In this document: positions 12,101-23,455 of the stretch, piece by piece | Position numbering within the stretch: position 1 is the first letter of the stretch | Layout of the letters: the number at the start of each line of letters is the position of its first letter | From: Primula veris | Taxonomy: Eukaryota > Streptophyta > Magnoliopsida > Ericales > Primulaceae | Direction: 5' to 3' | Assembly: GCA_963682055.1 (NCBI GenBank) | Contig: OY821740.1 | Span: forward strand, 38,026,795 to 38,090,794 | Length of the DNA: 64,000 nt | Program-made: the position numbers and the translations under genes | The notes under the pieces: generated by a model | Told to the model about the DNA's origin: nothing | Database searches by the model: none | Seen by the model: the letters and a program-made list of their open reading frames with translations, nothing else

Positions 12101-13102
12101 TTTTAGTCATTTCAAATCTAGGAAAAGTTATGTCATTATTTTAGCTTGAAGAAATTTAATTTTAGACTGGCCAGCCAACCAAACACCGTAAATTGATGTA
12201 TAAAGAAAAATTGATCACAGAGCATAAAAAGTAAAAACTGCAACCAAAGTAGATCACTGCATTTGTTCTGACCAAGAGCGAAACTTCAATTGCAATTTGC
12301 AAACCAATGCTGTAAAATGGGAAACAATTTCGTTTGCAAATAACTTGATTGAGTATAAATATGTATAACTCAATGGTTTTTTTGGGTAAATAAGCATATA
12401 TTGCAAGGAAAAACGAAGCTTATCCTTCCGATATACAAGATATAGTTCACTGGCAACTCACTGCCTATAGGTTTGACTTATACTAAGCTTACACTTGCAA
12501 ATAACCATGTAACTCGATGGTTATTTTCTAATTTCAGTGTAATTAACCTTTGGCGATTCTCAACAATACGAGAACCCACCGTAAATGGGTAGGTTCTGAT
12601 TAACCAAACTCCACAAATTTTGTCTTATAATAAATTATATTATTTGATTAACTCATTGGTAAACAAGTCTTCACAACTGAATATATATAATTGAAATTTT
12701 CCATTAATATATTTTTGACAGGATCGAAATAATGGACATTGGTGGGTTCTAATTAATGGTCAGCGTCTCGGATATTGGCATCGTGATCTCCTTCCATCGT
12801 TGTCCCGTGGAGCGACCGAGATAGCGTGGGGTGGCGAGATCATAAATGTAGAGACAGAGGGCCGTCACACTTCCACCCACATGGGAAACGGACACTTTCC
12901 TCACGAAGGGTTAGGCAAAGCAAGTTACTTTCGTAACGTTCGTGTTCTGGATGTCAAACACGACTGGGTTGATGCGTCTTTTAATGCAGATGATAGGACA
13001 AATCCATTGTGTTACGATATAAAAGTCCAACCTGGTAGAACTAATTACGGGACTTACTTCTTTTACGGTGGTCCAGGGTTCTCTGCACAATGCTATGATT
13101 GA
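9181..13102 (+). CDS. Neprosin-domain (DUF239) secreted protein, intact
   Basis: Seven exons, all joined in phase 0: 9181-9294, 9399-9482, 9933-10109, 10314-10475, 10629-10682, 11682-11825 and 12722-13102, giving 371 residues. Residues 1-20 look like a signal peptide (hydrophobic SCSILLLVFSF, then GDA). Residues 21-75 form the neprosin activation-peptide region (MKPKGTIKTIE, DGDIIDCVDYYQQPAFD). The rest is the neprosin domain, with QTWHKYGTCPDGTVPI, INLWNP, SSSQIWV, EAGW, RLFVYFTND, CYDLECGHFVQ, IAWGGEI, HTSTHMGNGHFP, ASYFRNVRV and YFFYGGPGF. In Nepenthes neprosin the catalytic pair is two glutamates 109 residues apart; here E175 (EAGW) and E284 (WGGE) are also 109 apart, so I infer them to be the equivalents. 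Family proteins are secreted and some are glutamic-type, proline-directed endopeptidases; most plant members are uncharacterised. The ATG opens a signal peptide and is shared with the paralogue. Confidence 0.92.
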
Positions 13103-14119
13103 TGCATGATGTATATTGATAACATGTCTTTTTGATACACATCTATAGCCCATATGGTGTAACAGCAAAGTAGCAATAAACTTTACTATTTCTTTCATGA
13201 ATATGAGGAATAACTCAGTCAAAAACCTTTGGCTTTTAGTCGTTTTCATTTTTGCATGATTTTTTAATCATTTTTTTTTGGTATACAGTAAACCAACACT
13301 CTGCTAACTGTTCCAGGGAATTCAGTGTGAAATTCGAACTATGGTAGAAAGCTAACAACTTTCTTCAAATGCTTCCATATGAAAATGATATGTGAACAAC
13401 ATTACACTCATTTTTCACTTGTTCGAATACTTAGACACGGTCATGTTGGCTTCGACTTTTTTTCTACTATATATGAATTGTGTTTTTCTCTTATATATTA
13501 CTTTTTTGGCATGAGATTAACCAAATATATGTCTCATAATTATTATTTTCTTGAAAAAAGAACATCCAGATTCAACAAGCAATAATATTAGCCGCCCTAT
13601 ATTCCTCGAAGGCTCCATTAGAACCGTTAAACTTTGGATCCAGACACGGTATTTCCTTGTCAACAAAAGTTACAAAACCCATCATAAAAATTAACGGTAG
13701 ACATTCACATTTATGTAAATATTATCATACTGAAAGTGACTAGACAGCCCTCACTCTTGGATCCACTTGATTGTTGAGAACTTTACTAACTGAGAAAGTG
13801 GGCAATATAAACTGGGTGCTAAATGTGCTAACAACACTTTTTTCTCCCGCCTGAATTTGTCAAAAAATGCTTTTGCTCAACTTATTCCACGTGTTAATGC
13901 ATATCACAATTCACAAACACGCTATAGATTTTGGTTGAAAAGGTGAACGTGAACTTGCCATCACTCGTCTATTCCCAAATAAATTTGTTGCATTTGTTTA
14001 ATATATTGCTGTTTAAACTAGTGATTCCACTTTTCACACTATTGAAAAAAATATATAAATATAGACTGAATTAGACTAATCTAACGGAACAAAAAGTAAA
14101 TCCCTCTATTCCATTCTGC

Positions 14120-14166
<47 letters not shown>

Positions 14167-15378
14167 TGGTGAGTAAATTCACCATTTCATTAATAATTAA
14201 TAGTTGTAACGATCTTATTACAATAGAATTAAATTCAACTTAAAACATAAAAAATTTCAAATAAAAAAACTTATCGTGCTAAACAATAAAAAAAAGTCTG
14301 CAAAATTTTCACATGTTCTTCTACGCATTTCAGAAACTTATTTAACTTTTTTCACATCGTGTGACAACAATTGATGATCTTTTTATTGTCGATAAATTGA
14401 AGCTTTGGTCTTTAATAACCCCGTAGTCACCCTGCAAATGTTGTTTTTGATAATTTTATGACCGTCGATCAAATTAATCTCACTTATTTTGGAAGTCAAA
14501 ATTTTGTTTCATGTTATCGTGGTATGAAGGAAAGTTTCGCTTCTCCACCCATAGTATATTTTCTCCACCCATAGTCTATTCCATTCCATTGTGCCTTTGT
14601 TTGTCAAGAATCTCCCCAGAAGTGGGAGAATATGTAGTTATAGATCGCATGATACAAGGAAGTCATTTCCCAACAACAAACATCCTTTACCATTGACTTC
14701 CAAGCAGTACATATAACTATAGCACTTATTGATTTTGTCGGACCCATAAAACTATGAGCGGTGGCAAAAGTTCCCTTTTTACTGAAGAGATTCGTTTTAA
14801 GATTCTCTTCTGCTTCTTTTTGCTTTTTTAAATTACGGAAATTTCGCAATTTGAAATTTACATCATTATATTGTTTGACTTATAGACTTTTTCATGTTTC
14901 ATGTTTGTTATATGTACAGTTGCCATGGTGCATATCAACGTATAAATATATCTTCTTGTTTGAATGTCAAGACATGAATTAGTTATATACTAAATAGGGT
15001 TAAAGCATCACCTATATTCAGTAAACACTTAATTTTTTTAATATATATTTTGGTAAAATTTTGATGATTTTGTCATTCCAGCCCCCTTATTATTAAAAAT
15101 ATATATATAACATGTAATACAGCACATGCATCTAGAAATCCTATTTTGACATTTTTTTATAGTAAATTATAAGAAAGCCTAATAAACTTATTAATTAACT
15201 AGATTGCTCTGCATTCAAGAAAAATGATTTCATCACAAATAAATGTAGCCAAAAATTTACCATGCTCATGTGGAATTCTTGTTAGTGATTTTTGTAATTC
15301 TTTTTAAAGTAAAAAAATGTAGACAAGCTAACGTTTTTTTTGCCTCCATATATTTTACTTTCACATATATAATAATGT
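13103..15378. other. Intergenic region after the neprosin pair
   Basis: Holds the duplicated downstream blocks (to about 13725), then AT-rich sequence with a (TA)n run at 14124-14164. Short open frames (13379-13585, 14511-14982, 15270-15473) cross low-complexity sequence and match nothing I recognise. No gene is seen. Confidence 0.5.
14124..14164. repeat. (TA)n microsatellite
   Basis: About 20 uninterrupted TA units. Confidence 0.9.
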
Positions 15379-17181
15379 TGTCACGTCCCAAAATCCATAA
15401 AACACGGACAACGAGACGTGAACTTTTTAAACAAAAGAAAAGAGAACTTGTTGGTACAAAATTAAAATTTTAAAAGAAAACGCTTGCGAGCTAAATGAAC
15501 AATTAATCAATTAAATATAAAAGTTTGCCAAACGCGGCTACAACACAAATGGTTTTAACAAAATTATATAAAAAGAAATGAACAAATGTAATTTACCCGT
15601 AGGCTACAAACTCAAATAAAAACCAGTCTAAGCGAAAATAAAGCAACTGAAAGATGCCCCGAGCCCATGCGATACTGCGCTAATACTCTTATCCGAACGT
15701 CTCAATCTAAATTGTAACGGTGAGTCCCACGCACATAACTAGACGGGACGGCACCACAAATACCGTCACTCCATACCTTAAATGCAAGAACCCACAAATA
15801 ACAACTACGATAATCAACATATAAAAATTAATATAATAATATCCTACATAAATTAAATAACTTCAACACACATCAATAGCATACATGGACCTCTCACACC
15901 ACCTATCACAGTCCGTAAGGTAGGTCATTACATATCCTTTCGGCCGTCTTATGTCCCCGGAATTAGAAAGAGACATAGACCATTGCTAACATAAAAATAG
16001 ATTTATAGTGCGCACTTGGACCTCTCACGCCACTCGTCCCAGTCCGTAAGACGAGTCATTACTTATCCCTTCGGCCGTCTTATGTCTCCGGAATTAGGGA
16101 GAGACATAGACCATTGCTAACAATAAAGTAAATATAGTGCACACGGGGACCTCTCACGCCACTCGCCCCAGTCCGTAAGACGAGTCATTTCCTATCCCCT
16201 CGGCCGTCTGTTGTCTCCGGAATTAGGAAGAGATATAGACCATTGCCACTACAGCTAAATCACAAGATCTCGGCCAATAATATAAAACATTCAATTATCA
16301 CATCTCAAAATATCAACATTCTCAAACGACACTTTAACGTCAATCAACTTAACACATAACCATATATACTAAATTCACAACTAGTCAAACAACTCCAATA
16401 ACGTAAAATTCCATTCGGGCATTTTAACAAACACCTTGTATGCACAATCTAAAACTCATATTTATTCAACAATAATTTACCCAATTCTATCAACAAGCAT
16501 AATAACATATAATTAACGCATAAAACACGCAAACCCATCAATATTCTCATTAATCCGAAATTAATATGTCAAACGCCTCAACTTCTATATTTCAAATAAT
16601 AGAATTAAAAATATAACAACTAAACCCCAATTAATAATTTAAGAACATAATTAATATAAAAGGCAAAAACCCACAGTTTATAATAAACGTAAAACTTAAT
16701 ACTAACATACACTCTCGTCTAGTCGTAATGGATAACCCCCGTTATCTTATAGCGTAGATGAGGTGATTCCGGTAAGAAATCGCTAATGGTGGTTTACTCT
16801 TCTTCTTATTCTTCTTTTTCTCTCTTTTCTCTCTTGTATTTGGCTGGTTTTTGGTTTAATGAATAAAAGTGGGCTGATTTGAGGTTTAGAAAAACTGTTT
16901 TTAGATAGTTTGTGAAAGCGAACTATTTGGTCCCCAAAGTTTTAAAAGCTAACTCTTAATCCAAAAATATAGTTTTACTACTCAAAAATAACAAATCTTT
17001 AGAAACAAATCTATTGGGTCATTTTTATTAGTAAAATTAGTAACAGGTTTTTAAAATAAAGTTTTTCGGTTTTTGGCTAAAAATTAGTCGAGTGACCGGT
17101 TTTTGGTAAAATTTTGTATAAAACGTTTTTGGATAAATTAAATCATAAATAAAATCATTTATAAAAATACGGGATGTTACA
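15379..17181. mobile_element. Solo LTR (Gypsy-like), 1.8 kb
   Basis: The element starts TGTCACGTCCC and ends GGGATGTTACA, i.e. TG...CA with matching inverted termini. It is flanked on both sides by the same 5-bp sequence AATGT (15374-15378 and 17182-17186). A TG...CA unit of this length with a 5-bp target duplication, no internal coding region and no second LTR nearby is the signature of a solo LTR left by unequal recombination. The TGTAACATCCC-type end (here as the complement of the right end) recalls chromovirus Gypsy LTRs of the Tekay/Del type, but that lineage assignment is inference. Confidence 0.85.
15887..16262. repeat. Three tandem ~130-bp repeats inside the solo LTR
   Basis: Units begin 'ggacctctca' at 15887, 16018 and 16147 (spacing 131 and 129 bp). 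Each contains 'cagtccgtaag', 'tcggccgtc', a 'tccggaattag' or 'ccggaattag' box and 'catagaccattgc'. Copies differ by a few substitutions. They are more GC-rich than the surroundings. Confidence 0.93.
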
Positions 17182-17357
17182 AATGTAATTAACGACCCAT
17201 GTATCGTCAAATCAATTGTTTCAAGGGTTGAAACTTGTTGGGGTTTCTATATATATATACCCAAATGCCTTCTACAAATACGCATCTCACTCAAAAGGAC
17301 TTTACATGCTTAAGATTTTGGGTATTACATTATATATATATATCCTCTTACGCTAAA

Positions 17358-17639
17358 ATGGGCAAAGGAAAGATTATGTGCACTTACGCTTTTATTTTTC
17401 TACTAATTTTGTCTGATGGGTTCTTGTCCTGTGTAGCAAGGAAATTGAAGAGATCCAGTTATGAGAAACCGAAACATGATAAATTTGAGGTTAATATTCA
17501 TGCCAAATACTCATCAAGTGAAAACTCAGATCCTCATGATGGTACTAGTGATTTTGTTATTAACAATGATCAGAATGTCGACTCAACTGGTCCAGGCCAC
17601 AGCCCGGGTGTTGGTCATGGTGTCAAAACTTTGGGATGA
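17358..17639 (+). CDS. Secreted signalling-peptide precursor, CEP-type
   Basis: Single exon of 93 residues. Residues 8-27 are hydrophobic (TYAFIFLLILSDGFLS) and form a likely signal peptide. A charged variable region follows (RKLKRSS to about residue 70). Near the C terminus is NVDSTGPGHSPGVGH (73-87), then a six-residue tail, GVKTLG. CEP hormones are 15-residue peptides such as xFRPTxPGxSPGVGH released from the precursor C terminus and sensed by receptor kinases controlling root growth and nitrogen demand. Here the second half (PGHSPGVGH with its two hydroxyproline positions) is canonical but the FRP start is missing; a PIP/IDA-like peptide is the main alternative. The ATG at 17358 directly precedes the signal peptide. 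An upstream in-frame ATG at 17235 would add 41 residues not expected for the family. TATA-like runs lie at 17248-17261 and 17332-17343. Confidence 0.8.
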   Translation: MGKGKIMCTYAFIFLLILSDGFLSCVARKLKRSSYEKPKHDKFEVNIHAKYSSSENSDPHDGTSDFVINNDQNVDSTGPGHSPGVGHGVKTLG

Positions 17640-18778
17640 TAACAGTATAAATGCATGAATTCCAAGAACCAGTTACAAGCAAAAAAAATATTAACTTGGG
17701 GTCCTGAATTCACAGCATGCATGTGACTTTAGATTTGTGACTAGTTTAGATTTTTAAATCGCACGCATGTCCTAGCTATGTCAATATTGTCTCTAATACT
17801 ATTATAAGTTGCTTGTTTCCGTTTTTCTCTTCATGTTCATCTAAATAAAATCGGTTAATTTGTGTCTCTTGATATCCACATCTTACCTTTATGAAGAAAA
17901 AGAACAGACTCTTCTATATCTCAGACAAAGATAAAGTGCGAGCTCATAAAAGTCCCAACTCGCAACGTAATTCAGATCACAATTCAAATGAGCTGAATTG
18001 ACACTTGAAGAAAATATTGGTCCTCAACCAGGAACTCGATGTTTCTCTAGCCTTCCACGGTAGAGCTAGGGACATCATTTTTAAAATTCAAATTGCATTA
18101 AAAACTCACAATACTAAAATATTACTGATACGATAATTAATCTCTATAAAGAATAAGGGCCAGAAAGTTAATTTAACAAATTTCGGCTTCTTTCTCCAGA
18201 AATATTAGTTTAATTATTGCTTACCAGATTTCTTCCACTTTTCGAATTAAACTTGTGCACCTTGCTTGTCCAATATTTTCTAGGAAGAAAACTTGCTTAT
18301 ATTTCCATGTTTTCTCATCTCCTAAGCGAAAAAGCAAATTTCTTTAGTGGGAAGACGTCTAAGGCTTTATTTATTAGTGCTAAGCTCGCCTTAGAACTCT
18401 GCGAAAGTATTTTCTATGTGCACCATGAATGCTAGCTACAAGCATGCACTCCTAGATTTCTCACCAACTTTGACGGAGTGCGAGCAAATTTCTTGTAGGT
18501 AGTTCTAATGACAATCTAAGCACAACTGGGCTAATGCCTATGGTAAAAATTTAGCACTTGTTTGAAAGCCTACTAAAAAAAGTAGTTTTGGCTTTTAAAA
18601 TTCAAAAGGCCTGTGTTTGTGTTTCCATGTCTAATGTACAACAAAACCCTGGCTCGCAAGAAAAATCATCGTTGGATATCGAAAGAGGATTAGCAAAGTT
18701 GCCAAGAGCTGATCATCACATAACTTGTGACTTGTGAGATAACTTTAGCTTCTTTCCTCCCTTTTTACAAAATTCCTC
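17640..18778. other. Intergenic, no gene seen
   Basis: 3' flank of the peptide gene and AT-rich sequence. The frame at 18217-18435 shows no domain and no splice partner. Confidence 0.5.
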
Positions 18779-19147
18779 GTTCATTTTTCATGTTCTTTTA
18801 AGATAATCCTGATATGAGAACATCCGCGCATCATACGAATTAGGCTAATTGCATAATCGTTCCCGATGAGGGTGACTGGGAAACAAGTCATTCTATTTAT
18901 TCTGTCATTTTGAAGATTCTTATATTTCTACTACTTAACATAGCATTTGGTTGTCACTCTTGTTTCATTTTTCATTTTCTTTTAAGATAATCCTGATATG
19001 AGAACATCCGCGCATCATACAAATTAGGCTAATTGCATAATCTTTCCCGATGAGGGTGACTGGGAAACAAGTCATTCTATTTATTCTGTCATTTTGAAGA
19101 TCCTTTTATTTCTACTAATTAACATAGCATTTGTTTGTCACTCTTGT
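18779..19147 (+). repeat. Two-copy tandem repeat, period 184 bp
   Basis: The block 'agataatcctgatatgagaa...catccgcgcatcatac...ccgatgagggtgactgggaa...cttaacatagcatttg' occurs starting at 18801 and again at 18985, with only a few substitutions. No coding frame spans it. Confidence 0.92.
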
Positions 19148-20769
19148 ACGTAATCAAATTACATTTCCAAGAACCGCAGCAATCGTATGTGTCTAAGCTT
19201 TCTTGGAAAACACATTTGTCTTTACAATGTTTCTAAAAGTTAAAATACAAAGGAAATGACTGCTGTAAAGATTGTGACACCTATTTCTATATGCTTTTGG
19301 AATCTTTAATAGATTTTTATTTTGTTTTCCCCGTCTTCTATTGTTTGTCGTTCTTCTTCACGTTGACATTTTTTTGCTCTTCTTATTTGTTCGTGAATTG
19401 TAATTGACCACAACTTCTTATCAGCAAGCTGAGAGTCTGCATTGTGGGTTAAATCCCATCAAGATGATGAGTCTAGAATTGCATTATGCCCCATTTGTTT
19501 TATGTTTTGACATTTTATCTTAATGTACAGTATTTTACTCTCGCTGATCCGGTTACTAAGGTTAGAACAGACAGGCAGAATTTTTATCATGCCAAGTATG
19601 AATCCAAACTTAAGAGGACTCATAATTGCTTTGGAAACCATCATCAAGATATCAAAATCATGGGTCAATTTCAGGTTGATCGATACTTAAATTTGTTTTG
19701 GTGATAAAACAAATTGACCTTGAACCTTGTACAAATCGCCAAACTTGTTAACGAAAATACGTAATTTTTTGAAGGGAACGGAAACAATCATTGCTTCACT
19801 CTTTTTTCCTTAACAAACTTTTAAATTTCAGCAAATTCATCAACTTGATGGCGTATGGCGTATTTAAGCAAAATTACTTTCTTCTTTTTTTTACTATTGC
19901 AAACACTGTTTTTTCTGAGTTTTGCATAAAAAATGCAGCTATAAAGTGGAATAATCGATCGTAGTTTTTTTTTCTTTTTGGAAGGCAAGTTTCATATTAT
20001 ATCATAATACGTACGTATTCAATACAGTGGCAGAACAATCCGCAACCTAAAGCCAAAAAAAGCAAAGCAAACAAACAAAACTCTTTCATGGTTAACTAAG
20101 AAATTAAATGACAACTAAAAAGAAGTCGTAGTTGGGCAAAAACTATAAAAAAATCTAAACATGGTATTGTTGTTATGATTTATCCCAAAAAGAATTTATA
20201 CAATTAGGCAGAAAGTAGAGCAATTATAGAAGTACCTTATTTATTATCTTCATAATCAACAATTACATCTGTGATAATACATTGATCGTACTAATCTAGT
20301 GCCATTTGTGATAGTATATACATTGTTCATAAAGTTACATTTGTGATGGTATGTGCGGAAGAACAATACTCAATCCTTTCTAAATAATTAATTTTGAAAC
20401 CTCATATATATCTAAAGTGTCGAAATAAATTTTTTAAAATTTAATTTTAAATGCTGCATATGATGAAATTTTGAAAATTTTGTTTCGAAAATTTAAATTT
20501 AAGTTGCACGTATTTTCAGCAATTTAACTATATTTTCTATTTTTCTTAAACCACGTGAAAGAGATTACTATGCGACAAAATGATTATTCAACTATGCATT
20601 CGTCTATACTTTTCAAAGTACTATTTTAGTCCTTTAAAGATTTTGTTGTACTAAAAATTTTACCCCTATTATATTACTAAAATTATACTATTCCAGTATT
20701 ATATTAAGAGACTTCTTTTTTTTAAAACAAATATTAATAGACTATTTGTCTCGGAAATCTATCCCCCGA
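19148..20769. other. Intergenic; one unsupported exon-like frame
   Basis: Mostly AT-rich. A stretch at about 19541-19673 has an acceptor-like 'tgtacag' before it, a donor-like 'cag|gtt' after it and an open frame (LADPVTKVRTDRQNFYHAKY...), but I recognise no family and could not attach other exons. The rest shows nothing. Confidence 0.4.
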
Positions 20770-23185
20770 TGTACCAACTTGGGAAAAATATATTTAGTCT
20801 AGTGTACTATCTGTTGTTAATAATTTAGCTATCAGACTACAAAAATTAACCATTGAAGTATACATCTATCAAAATTTTCACAATTCAGACATCGCCGTTA
20901 ATTGAAATTGATGGAAATTAGTTTGAAATTTCATTTTAGTCCTATTGTTTATAATATGCCTAAATTTAACCCTGAATTTTATTAAATGTCTTATTTTAGT
21001 ATAAATTCATACATATATATATTATATATATACTAGTAATCGTTGCGTGTGCGACGCGTGTTATATATATATGATACAAATAAATAAATTTTTAAAAAGT
21101 ATATTGATTGAATTAATATATTAAATTAGAAATTGTGGCTAATATAATATTTTTGTTATACAAAATACACGTAAAACGATTTTGTTTGTTATATGATTAT
21201 AATTGTTTTGAAAAGATAATGATTTTTGTGTGTTTTTTATATTTTTAATTGAATAAATGTAAATGAGTAATTAGTAAAAAAAATATTGTGGGCATTTTTG
21301 AAAAAAATGGCCAAATTTTGGCAGACTCGCTTTTTCTTGGGTTCATTTATAAATATCATTCTATTATAATAAGGCAAGTCAAATGAGTTTGTATAATTTA
21401 GCCACTTTTTTTAAAAAAATACGCATACACTTTTATATTAATTATAATGATACCATACTCCCATAAAAATATAAAAAATAAAAACTAATAAAACTATTTA
21501 TCACTCTTTAACAACCAAACATTCTTTTAAATCTTAAAATATGTTTTTTATTTTATTATCCACGTATTTATATCATAACTATACATATTTTCTATATTGT
21601 TATTGCATTACGCGCCGCACACGCAACGCGTGGGACACGATTACTAGTAGTATGATATGTACACGTGCATGTATACATTTTTTTTTTGCCAAAATACTCC
21701 AATTGAGGGGGTTAGGCAGACATCTATCTGTATATAAACATATAATATCAATACGTACATAGGACGTATATTTATACATATATATACATGTATATGTATA
21801 AATGCATATTATGTTATGCATATACATATATTATTGCAAATAATATATTCTAGATTAACATTCACTTCCTATATAAACATATATAAACGATGTTTCTGTA
21901 TAAAAAAATTAAAAAAAAATTAAAAAAAAAATTATATTTAAAAAATGAATGTTTTTTGAAAAACAATAACAATTTTCTTGGCCTTTTTTCCACGAAATTA
22001 TACATAATGATGTGCCATGAAATAATTTTTTTGCCCAAATGTCATACTTCTAAAACTTATGTTATCTAAGCTTTAAAGAAAGTGTTATATTTTTAATAAA
22101 AAAAATGGATGTTAAGAAAGAAAAAAACAAGGAAAATTAGTCAAATAATATGTTTTTATTTTAAATGAAATACTTAATATGTATGTACATAGCCAAATTA
22201 AGCTATAAATTGATTTGTTTTATGGGAAAAAATATATTTAGTGTACTGTATTGTACAGACTGATGTTAACGATTTATATACTACACTACGAGAATTAACA
22301 ATTGATGTACTCATCTATCAAAATGTTCATAATTCATATACCGTTGTTAACTTAATTGGATGAAAGTTACTTTCATTTTGGTCATATTCTTTGTAACTTG
22401 TATAAATTTAGTCTTATTTTTTTTCAAAAAATTACAATTTACATTTTTTATGCTAAAAACACATACACATGCATACATATTAACTATCTCAATTTCAAAA
22501 AAAAAACATATTATATGACTAAATTTTCTTTTTAAAAAAATTATTTTTCTTGAATTCCATTCTTTTAATAAAAAAACATAACGCTTTTTTTAAAAGGAAG
22601 ATAACGTAAGTTTTAGAAGTGACATTTGGACAAAAACTATTTTAGACTTCATCATTATTTGAATACTTTCGTGGATAAACGGTAGAAAAATTGTTATTTT
22701 TAAAAAATATATATACAAATTTTAAATAGAAAATATTTTGTAAGTATTTATAATTTAATTTGTATACACAAACATCGATTATATAGGAAGAAAATGTTAA
22801 TCTGGAATTTATATTATTAACAATAATATATGTATATACATATACAAATATATATTTATGCATATACAAATATATATTTATACATATACAAATATATATA
22901 TATATATATATATATGAATATATATTTATGAATTTATACTAAAATGAGACATTTCGAAAAAATTGAGGTTAAATTTAGGCATGTTATAAACAATAGGACA
23001 AAAATAAAAACTCAAACTAACTTTCATCAATTTCAATTAACGATAGTACCTAAATTATAAATATTTTGATAACCTAAATTATGAATTTTTTGATAGATGA
23101 TTATCTTAATTGTTAATTATTTTAGTCTGTTACCTAAATCGTTAATAGCAGATAGTAAAATACACTAAATGTATTTTTTTCCCTT
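20770..23185. mobile_element. Foldback element A with ~220-bp inverted arms
   Basis: The left arm (about 20790-21015: 'tttagtctagtgtactatct...gttaataattta...catctatcaaaattttc...ttaattgaaattgatg...tcctattgtttataatatgcct') is the inverted counterpart of about 22905-23180 ('aggcatgttataaacaatagg...catcaatttcaattaacg...ttttttgatagatga...cagatagtaaaatacacta'). The interior is AT-rich and non-coding and contains another inverted-ended element (21030-21652). Superfamily not resolved. Confidence 0.65.
21030..21652. mobile_element. Element with inverted 'tactagtaatcgt' ends
   Basis: The left end 'tactagtaatcgttgcgtgt' followed by 'gcgacgcg' (about 21031-21058) pairs with the right end 'gcgccgcacacgcaacgcg' then 'acgattactagta' (about 21611-21650). 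The CG-rich tips contrast with an AT-rich interior. It sits beside TA-rich sequence on the left. A related left half lies at about 32637-32940. It is a MITE-type non-autonomous element without coding capacity; class uncertain. Confidence 0.55.
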
Positions 23186-23455
23186 TGTTTTAGTAAAATA
23201 ATATCATTTATTTTAGTATAAATATTGTAAATTGTAACATTTCGAACATGATTAAATTTATAAAAGTTCCAAAAAATATTAGGACTAAAATATTATAATG
23301 AGAGGAAAAACGATAGATCAAAATGAAAAACAAAACTAATTTACATCCAACCAGGTTAACAGAAATACCTAAATTGTTTTTGATATTTCAGTTAAATTTC
23401 ATACTGTAGCAACTAAATCATTAAGGAGATATAGTACAATACAGTCCCTGCTAAC
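22222..23455. mobile_element. Foldback element B, same family as A, interleaved
   Basis: The arm at about 22226-22440 ('gggaaaaaatatatttagtg...ctgatgttaacgattta...catctatcaaaatgttc') is a diverged direct copy of the element A left arm. Its inverted counterpart is about 23210-23455 ('ccaggttaac...aaatcattaaggag...atacagtccctg'). The arms of A and B interleave, so the order of insertion is unclear. Non-coding. Confidence 0.5.

Larger units (their letters stand above)
8890..13725 (+). repeat. Segmental tandem duplication, unit 2
   Basis: This unit contains the intact neprosin gene with the same flanking blocks as unit 1: promoter block at about 8968-9085, downstream blocks at about 13315-13450 and 13635-13720. 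At about 4.8 kb it is closer to the ancestral length. Confidence 0.7.

Noticed and set aside
19486..19704. 72-codon plus-strand frame as a second small secreted peptide
   Set aside because: No signal peptide after a plausible ATG and no conserved C-terminal motif; the HAKY word shared with the peptide gene is too short to count.
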